The notes under the pieces were generated by a model that searched no databases, was not told the DNA's origin, and saw nothing but the letters and a program-made list of their open reading frames with translations. From NCBI RefSeq assembly GCF_014281125.1, contig NZ_JACOEA010000001.1, positions 868,001-932,000 of the forward strand: DNA of 64,000 bases, written 5' to 3'. Below are positions 59,096-64,000 of this stretch, piece by piece. Origin of the DNA: Lawsonibacter celer. GTDB lineage: Bacteria > Bacillota > Clostridia > Oscillospirales > Oscillospiraceae. The number at the start of each line of letters is the position of its first letter. The first letter of the stretch is position 1. The translations under genes and the position numbers were made by a program.

Positions 59096-60871
59096 ATGTA
59101 TTATTCCAGCGGTAATTATGAAGCCTTTGCCCGCCCCCGGAAGCCGGAGGGCGTGGACGGGAAGTCGGCCTATATCATCGGCAGCGGCTTGGCTGCCTTG
59201 GCGGCCGCCTGCTTCCTAGTCCGGGACGGTCAGATGAAGGGCGAGCACGTGCATATTCTGGAGAAAGACTCCATCCCAGGCGGTGCCTGCGACGGCTACA
59301 AATATGAAAATGTGGGCTATGTGATGCGGGGCGGCCGGGAGATGGACAACCACTTTGAGTGTATGTGGGATCTGTTCCGCTCGATCCCCTCCATCGAGAC
59401 CGAGGGTGTCTCCGTCCTGGACGAGTACTACTGGCTGAACAAGGCCGACCCCAACTACTCCCTGTGCCGGGCCACGGTAGACCGGGGACAGGACGCCCAC
59501 ACAGATGGGAAATTTGCCATCTCCGACCGGGGCGCCATGGAGATCATGAAGCTCTTTTTTACCCCCAACGAGCAGCTTCAGGACAAGCGCATCACGGATG
59601 TGTTTGACGACGAGGTACTCACCTCCAACTTCTGGCTGTACTGGCGCACCATGTTTGCCTTTGAAAACTGGCACTCCGCCCTGGAAATGAAGCTGTATCT
59701 CCAGCGCTTTATCCACCACATCGGCGGGCTGCCCGACTTCAAGGCCCTTCGCTTTACCAAGTACAATCAGTACGAGTCCATGATTCTGCCCATGGTCAAG
59801 TACCTGGAGGGTTTCGGCGTGCAGTTCCATTACGGCGTGCAGGTCACCAACGTGACCTTTGACTGTGCTGGCGGCAGAAAGCTGGCTACCGGCATCCAGG
59901 TCCTGAGGGATGGAAAGGCGGAGACCATCGGTCTGACGGAAAACGACCTGGTGTTTATCACCAACGGCGGCTGTGTGGAAAATTCCTCCATGGGCAGCCA
60001 GGATACGCCCGCCGCCTTTCACACCGCGCTCAAGCCCGGCGGAGGCTGGGACATGTGGCGCAAAATTGCCGCCCAAGACCCCTCCTTCGGTCATCCCGAC
60101 AAGTTCTGCTCCGACCCGGAGCAGACCAACTGGATGAGCGCCACCGTAGAGACCCTGGACCAAAGGATTATTCCTTACATTAAAAACATCTGCAAACGGG
60201 ACCCCTTCACCGGCAAGGTGGTCACCGGCGGCATCGTCACCGTGAAGGACTCCTCCTGGCTGATGAGCTGGACCATCAACCGCCAGCCCCAGTTCCGCCA
60301 GCAGCCTAAGGACCACTGCCTGGTGTGGGTCTATTCCCTGTTCACCGACAAGCCCGGCGATTTTGTCAAAAAGCCCATGCGGGAGTGCACCGGCAGGGAA
60401 ATCTGCATGGAGTGGCTCTACCACATCGGCGTGCCGCTGGATGAAATCGAGGACATGGCCGCCCACAGCGCCAACACCGTGCCGGTGATGATGCCCTATA
60501 TCGACGCCTTCTTTATGCCCCGCGCCTACGGCGACCGGCCCGACGTGGTTCCGGAGGGCGCTGTGAACTTCGCCTTCCTGGGTCAGTTCGCCGAGACCAA
60601 GCGGGACACCATCTTCACCACCGAGTATTCCATCCGCACTGGCATGGAGGCAGTCTATACCCTTCTGAATGTGGACCGGGGTGTGCCTGAGGTATGGGGC
60701 AGCGTCTATGATATCCGCGATCTTCTCAACGCCACGGTGCAACTGCGCGACGGCAGAAAGCTCACAGATATGGATCTGGGCTTCAAGGAGAAGCTGGTTT
60801 TGAAGGAGGCTCTGAAGAAAATCGAGGGCACCGAGCTGGAAAAGCTGCTCAAGGAATATCAGGTCATATGA
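59096..60871 (+). CDS. ohyA: Oleate hydratase
   Basis: A 591-residue FAD-dependent fatty-acid double-bond hydratase, converting oleate to 10-hydroxystearate. The FAD motif is YIIGSGLAALAAACFL. The catalytic loop RGGREMDNHFECMWDLF contains the conserved Glu. Other family stretches: NGGCVENSSMGS, WMSATVETLD, GREICMEWLYHIG and PYIDAFFMPRAYGDRP. Likely detoxifies host or dietary unsaturated fatty acids. Own promoter, under probable TetR control. Confidence 0.95.
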   Translation: MYYSSGNYEAFARPRKPEGVDGKSAYIIGSGLAALAAACFLVRDGQMKGEHVHILEKDSIPGGACDGYKYENVGYVMRGGREMDNHFECMWDLFRSIPSIETEGVSVLDEYYWLNKADPNYSLCRATVDRGQDAHTDGKFAISDRGAMEIMKLFFTPNEQLQDKRITDVFDDEVLTSNFWLYWRTMFAFENWHSALEMKLYLQRFIHHIGGLPDFKALRFTKYNQYESMILPMVKYLEGFGVQFHYGVQVTNVTFDCAGGRKLATGIQVLRDGKAETIGLTENDLVFITNGGCVENSSMGSQDTPAAFHTALKPGGGWDMWRKIAAQDPSFGHPDKFCSDPEQTNWMSATVETLDQRIIPYIKNICKRDPFTGKVVTGGIVTVKDSSWLMSWTINRQPQFRQQPKDHCLVWVYSLFTDKPGDFVKKPMRECTGREICMEWLYHIGVPLDEIEDMAAHSANTVPVMMPYIDAFFMPRAYGDRPDVVPEGAVNFAFLGQFAETKRDTIFTTEYSIRTGMEAVYTLLNVDRGVPEVWGSVYDIRDLLNATVQLRDGRKLTDMDLGFKEKLVLKEALKKIEGTELEKLLKEYQVI

Positions 60872-60953
60872 CCAATCAAAAAACTTAGGGCAGGAAGCTC
60901 CCTATCTTCTGTCGTAACAACTGCAATAACGATGCTCTATAGGTTCTAGGGTA

Positions 60954-60994
60954 AAAAGAAGACCTCCAGCTTAGCCGGAGGTCTTCCTCTTTTT
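60954..60994. terminator. Bidirectional terminator
   Basis: AAGACCTCC/GGAGGTCTT with a 9-base loop; A-rich left flank and CTTTTT right flank, between converging genes. Confidence 0.8.
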
Positions 60995-61006
60995 AATACT
61001 TTTAGT

Positions 61007-62149
61007 TTAGCGGAAAAGGGCGCCACTGATAACTAGCTTCTGAATCTCGTTGGTACCCTCGTAGATCTGGGTGATCTTGGCATCGCGCATCATGCGCTCC
61101 ACATGATAGTCCTTCATGTAGCCGTTGCCGCCCAGCATCTGGACAGCCTCGGTGGTCACCTTCATGGCGATGTTGGTGCAAGTCATCTTGGCCATGGCAG
61201 CAGGCACGGTATAGGGCTTGCCCTCTTCCTTGCAGATAGCGGCCTTGTAGAGCATCAGCTCAGCAGTCTCAATGTCGGTCTTCAGCTCGGCCATCTTGAA
61301 GGCCAGGTACTGCTGCTTGCTGATGGGCTTACCAAACTGCTCACGCTCCATCATGTACTTGCGGGCGATCTCGAAAGCGCCCTTAGCCAGACCCAGGCCC
61401 TGAGCAGCAACGCCGATACGACCTCCGTCCAGAGTCTTCATGGCCAGCTTGAAGCCCTCGCCGGGCTTGGCTATCATGTTCTCAGCAGGAACGCGCACAT
61501 TCTCCAGATGCATATCAGAAACAGGAGCGGTACGGATACCCATCTTGTTCTCGATAACGCCTACGGTGAAGCCGGGAGTACCCTTCTCAACCACAAAAGC
61601 GGCCATACCCTTGGTGCCCAGAGCGGGATCGGTCAGGGCGTACACCACGGTGTAGTCAGCCAGAGGGCCGTTGGTGTTGAAGCACTTTGAGCCGTTGATG
61701 ATGTAGCTGTCGCCATCCTGAACAGCAACAGTGCGCTGGCCGGCGGCATCGGAACCGGCGGTGTGCTCTGTTAGACCGAAGGAACCGATCTTCTTGCCGT
61801 AAGTGATGGGAGCCAAGTACTTCTTCTTGATCTCGTCAGGGGCGGAGGAGTTCATGATGCTACCGCCATACAAGGAGGTATCCACAGAGAAGGAGATGCC
61901 GAAAGCGGCGTCAACCTTGGAAATCTCCTCCACAGCCAGTATGTAACTGAGATAGCTGCCGCCCATGCCTCCCAACTCAGTAGGGTAAGGCAGGCCGTAG
62001 ATGCCGGTCTCGCCCAGCTTGCGGAACTGCTCCATGGGGAACTCGCTGGCGGCGTCACGCTCACGAACCTGGGGGAGGAGCTCCTTTTCAGCAAACTCGC
62101 GGGCCAGAGCCTGAATCTGCTTCTGCTCTTGTGTCAACTCAAAATTCAT
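61007..62149 (-). CDS. Acyl-CoA dehydrogenase
   Basis: A 380-residue FAD enzyme of the short/branched-chain acyl-CoA dehydrogenase type (Bcd-like). Flavin and substrate motifs: FGLTEHTAGSDAAGQRTVAV, NGSKCFNTNGPLADY, and the catalytic base in RDAKITQIYEGTNEIQKLVI. No etfAB is adjacent in the window. AGGAAATAAC precedes the ATG. Placed with fatty-acid and acyl-CoA genes. Confidence 0.92.
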   Translation of the reverse strand: MNFELTQEQKQIQALAREFAEKELLPQVRERDAASEFPMEQFRKLGETGIYGLPYPTELGGMGGSYLSYILAVEEISKVDAAFGISFSVDTSLYGGSIMNSSAPDEIKKKYLAPITYGKKIGSFGLTEHTAGSDAAGQRTVAVQDGDSYIINGSKCFNTNGPLADYTVVYALTDPALGTKGMAAFVVEKGTPGFTVGVIENKMGIRTAPVSDMHLENVRVPAENMIAKPGEGFKLAMKTLDGGRIGVAAQGLGLAKGAFEIARKYMMEREQFGKPISKQQYLAFKMAELKTDIETAELMLYKAAICKEEGKPYTVPAAMAKMTCTNIAMKVTTEAVQMLGGNGYMKDYHVERMMRDAKITQIYEGTNEIQKLVISGALFR

Positions 62150-62191
62150 AGTTATTTCCTTTCTCGTCCGGTTTCATACCGTCCATTAAAA

Positions 62192-63007
62192 CTAGATAAA
62201 CTTGAAGTCCAGGATACTTGCGTTGGTAAATCCCAACAACAACGAGGTCATCAACTCCGGTCTTTCATACATAGAGGCATGTCCGCTGTTGGGGATCACC
62301 ATATGGCGACTGTTCGGAATCTGGGAAACCAGGAACCGCTGCTCCTCCACGGGGATGAGGTAATCGTACTCACTAGACACCACCAGGGTGGGGGCCTCGA
62401 TACGCGGCAACTCTTCCCGGATGTCGTAGCCCACACCGCTATTTGTCAGGCGGACCATCCCCTCCAAGAAGGCTCTGTCGTGGAAGAGGGGGGTGAGGGC
62501 CACCCTGCGCCGTTCCATCCATGCATTTTCCCGGGTATAAAAATCCGGAGAATAGATGATCGGGATGGTGGCAAGGTAAAAGGCGTCGCCGTCATATGCC
62601 GCCTTGTTCCACGACTCCCCAATATCCCGCAGCCACGGGCTGGTCCACGCAGTAGTGTTGAACAGGAGCAACCTGTCCAGACGATGGGGATACTTGAGAG
62701 CAAATTGGAGGGCGATTTTTCCGCCGTAAGAATAGCCCATGATGTTAGCCTGTTTCACATTCAAATGGTCCAGCAGCGCCAGGACAAGTTCCACCTGGAG
62801 GTCCTGCTCATAGGGTCCATCTGCCCGGTCCGACCGGCCCTGATCGAGAAAATCCATAAATATCAGGCGATTCTGGGCCGACCAGGCCTCCACATATGCT
62901 TCCCAGCTTCTGACGGACATCATGATGCCATTGAGGATGAGCAGGGGCTTTCCAGCCCCGTGCTCCTCATAGTAGATTTGCTTTCCATTAAAGTTTAGAT
63001 AGGGCAA
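62192..63007 (-). CDS. Alpha/beta-hydrolase
   Basis: A 271-residue hydrolase. Oxyanion region LLILNGIMMSVRSW, nucleophile elbow GYSYGGKIAL, acid VVSSEYDYLIP and His in IPNSGHASMYE complete the triad. No signal peptide. Substrate unknown; its place between an acyl-CoA dehydrogenase and a LivJ-type binding protein suggests an ester or thioester in the same catabolic operon. Confidence 0.85.
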   Translation of the reverse strand: MPYLNFNGKQIYYEEHGAGKPLLILNGIMMSVRSWEAYVEAWSAQNRLIFMDFLDQGRSDRADGPYEQDLQVELVLALLDHLNVKQANIMGYSYGGKIALQFALKYPHRLDRLLLFNTTAWTSPWLRDIGESWNKAAYDGDAFYLATIPIIYSPDFYTRENAWMERRRVALTPLFHDRAFLEGMVRLTNSGVGYDIREELPRIEAPTLVVSSEYDYLIPVEEQRFLVSQIPNSRHMVIPNSGHASMYERPELMTSLLLGFTNASILDFKFI

Positions 63008-63022
63008 AGTTCTTCACCAACC

Positions 63023-64000
63023 TTATTTCACACCGGCGAGGATCTCGTCAATGCTCTCCAGAGGATACATCTGAGCCCAGCCGATACCGGAGGGATCGTT
63101 CTTGTCGCAGCGGAACAGGTTCATGGACTGAGTACCGGTACGCATGCCGCCAGCATAGTCGATAACAGCACCGAAGGGGATGGCCACGGGCGCCTCTTCC
63201 ATAGCGGCGATGTAGTTGGTCCAGGTGACCTCCTCGCCAGAATCCTCCAGGCGGCGCAGGCCTTCACAGAAGGTGGCTCCGGCGATCCAGCCGCACTGAG
63301 CGTAAGCGTTCAGGGCGTACTCCTCGGGGATCCACTCCAGGTACAGGTTATAGGCCTCCTGGTTGACCTCCGTGGTGTAGTCCAGCCAGCCGTTGGCGTA
63401 GACATCGAACTTTCCGCTGATTGATTCATAAATCAGGTCAGTCATTGCCATGGAGCAGTTGACATAGGAGGTGATAGCGGGAACGTCCATTCCCTGGGCG
63501 ACCATCTCCTTGACTATGGTGGGCATGGTGGCCTGGATCGCTGCCACGATAACGGCATCCACACCCTCGCTCTTGATGGCGGTGACGGCGCTGGATGCAT
63601 CTGCAGTTCCAGCAACAACCTGCTGGGACACCAGCTCCACGCCCAACTCCTGGGCTTTCATCTGCGCGCCGTTCATCATGTCCTTGCCCGCATCGTCGTT
63701 GGTATAGATCACGCCGATTTTTCGAGCGTTAAAGTTGGCCACACAGCGGGCGGTCATCAGCTGCCCCTCCGTGATATAGATGGGCTGCACAGGGAAGAGA
63801 TTTACTCCGTCCGCATTGGTGGTCGCACCTTCGGCGTAGAGCTGACCGATGCCGGTGGCAAAGTAGACAGTAGGAATGCCGTAGCTCTTCAGATCGTCCA
63901 CGGTGGCGGCCACCACGGGGGTACCGAAATCCATGACGATGGCAAAGACCTTCACGTCCTCCACCAGCTCCTGCAGGTAGGCCTTGCCCTTGATAGGGTC
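63023..64000 (-). CDS. LivJ-type ABC binding protein (5' end outside window)
   Basis: The last 326 residues of a periplasmic-binding-fold type I protein as found in branched-chain amino-acid transporters. Recognisable: QPIYITEGQLMTARCVANFNARKIGVIYTNDDAGKDMMNG and VDAVIVAAIQATMPTIVKEMVAQGM. The frame continues past base 64000, so the signal peptide lies outside. An in-frame GTG at 63964 is internal. The ligand may be an amide, amino acid or aromatic acid. Probably one operon with the hydrolase and acyl-CoA dehydrogenase downstream. Confidence 0.85.
   Translation of the reverse strand, partial: DPIKGKAYLQELVEDVKVFAIVMDFGTPVVAATVDDLKSYGIPTVYFATGIGQLYAEGATTNADGVNLFPVQPIYITEGQLMTARCVANFNARKIGVIYTNDDAGKDMMNGAQMKAQELGVELVSQQVVAGTADASSAVTAIKSEGVDAVIVAAIQATMPTIVKEMVAQGMDVPAITSYVNCSMAMTDLIYESISGKFDVYANGWLDYTTEVNQEAYNLYLEWIPEEYALNAYAQCGWIAGATFCEGLRRLEDSGEEVTWTNYIAAMEEAPVAIPFGAVIDYAGGMRTGTQSMNLFRCDKNDPSGIGWAQMYPLESIDEILAGVK

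Overview
The window reads as chromosome of a GC-rich anaerobic Firmicute of the Oscillospiraceae type (Flavonifractor, Intestinimonas or Lawsonibacter-like). The basis is the secE-nusG-rplKAJL order, an L10 leader and a T-box, a butyrate kinase pair, 2-oxoacid:ferredoxin oxidoreductase, SLH-type wall pyruvylation and strong AGGAGG ribosome binding sites. The genus cannot be fixed from the sequence alone.

Layout. 1-512: tail of an unknown protein. 586-4535: rpmG-secE-nusG-rplK-rplA, then rplJ-rplL behind their own promoter and L10 leader. 4421-6102: a compact insertion in the 3' end of rplL, bounded by a perfect 68-bp direct repeat. It carries an HNH nuclease gene, about 630 bp of extremely GC-rich non-coding-looking DNA and a ribbon-helix-helix protein gene, all on the minus strand, and no integrase. 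This is the most unusual object in the window. 6243-13549: an amine-oxidase-N-like secreted protein, a PAP2 phosphatase, a DUF4330-type protein, a GT4-CsaB fusion with a second glycosyltransferase, a PiT phosphate transporter and a HAD phosphatase. 13604-17226: ptb-buk under a candidate sigma-54 promoter with an adjacent PAS/AAA+/Fis activator. 17384-18544: an MFS transporter.

18599-30710 is an amino-sugar (probably sialic acid) catabolic region: lipoprotein binding protein, two permeases, an MsmX-type ATPase, a NanA-type lyase, nagB, nagA, an RpiR regulator, an AGE-family epimerase, a ROK-like kinase and an SGNH esterase. The inferred route is lyase to ManNAc, AGE epimerase to GlcNAc, ROK kinase to GlcNAc-6-P, then NagA and NagB. 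Two related palindromes lie just upstream of the two main minus-strand promoters. 30761-32406: YesL-like, DtxR-like and DUF11-like small proteins. 32403-40389: larE-larB-larC followed by a five-gene nickel/peptide-type ABC transporter, preceded by a structured leader with a terminator; this is a nickel-pincer cofactor and nickel uptake operon without larA.

40600-46526: aldehyde dehydrogenase, a CbiT-like protein, and a four-subunit 2-oxoacid:ferredoxin oxidoreductase behind a T-box whose best specifier is ATC (Ile), pointing to branched-chain 2-oxoacids. 46579-54188: greA, cdd, a DUF362 ferredoxin, DUF378, csoR-copA (copA ending in a CopZ-like domain with its own internal start), marR and MFS. 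54260-58361: an XRE membrane protein, an unknown membrane protein and ilvD. 58390-64000: a TetR regulator with two matching palindromes between it and oleate hydratase, then acyl-CoA dehydrogenase, an alpha/beta hydrolase and a truncated LivJ-type binding protein.
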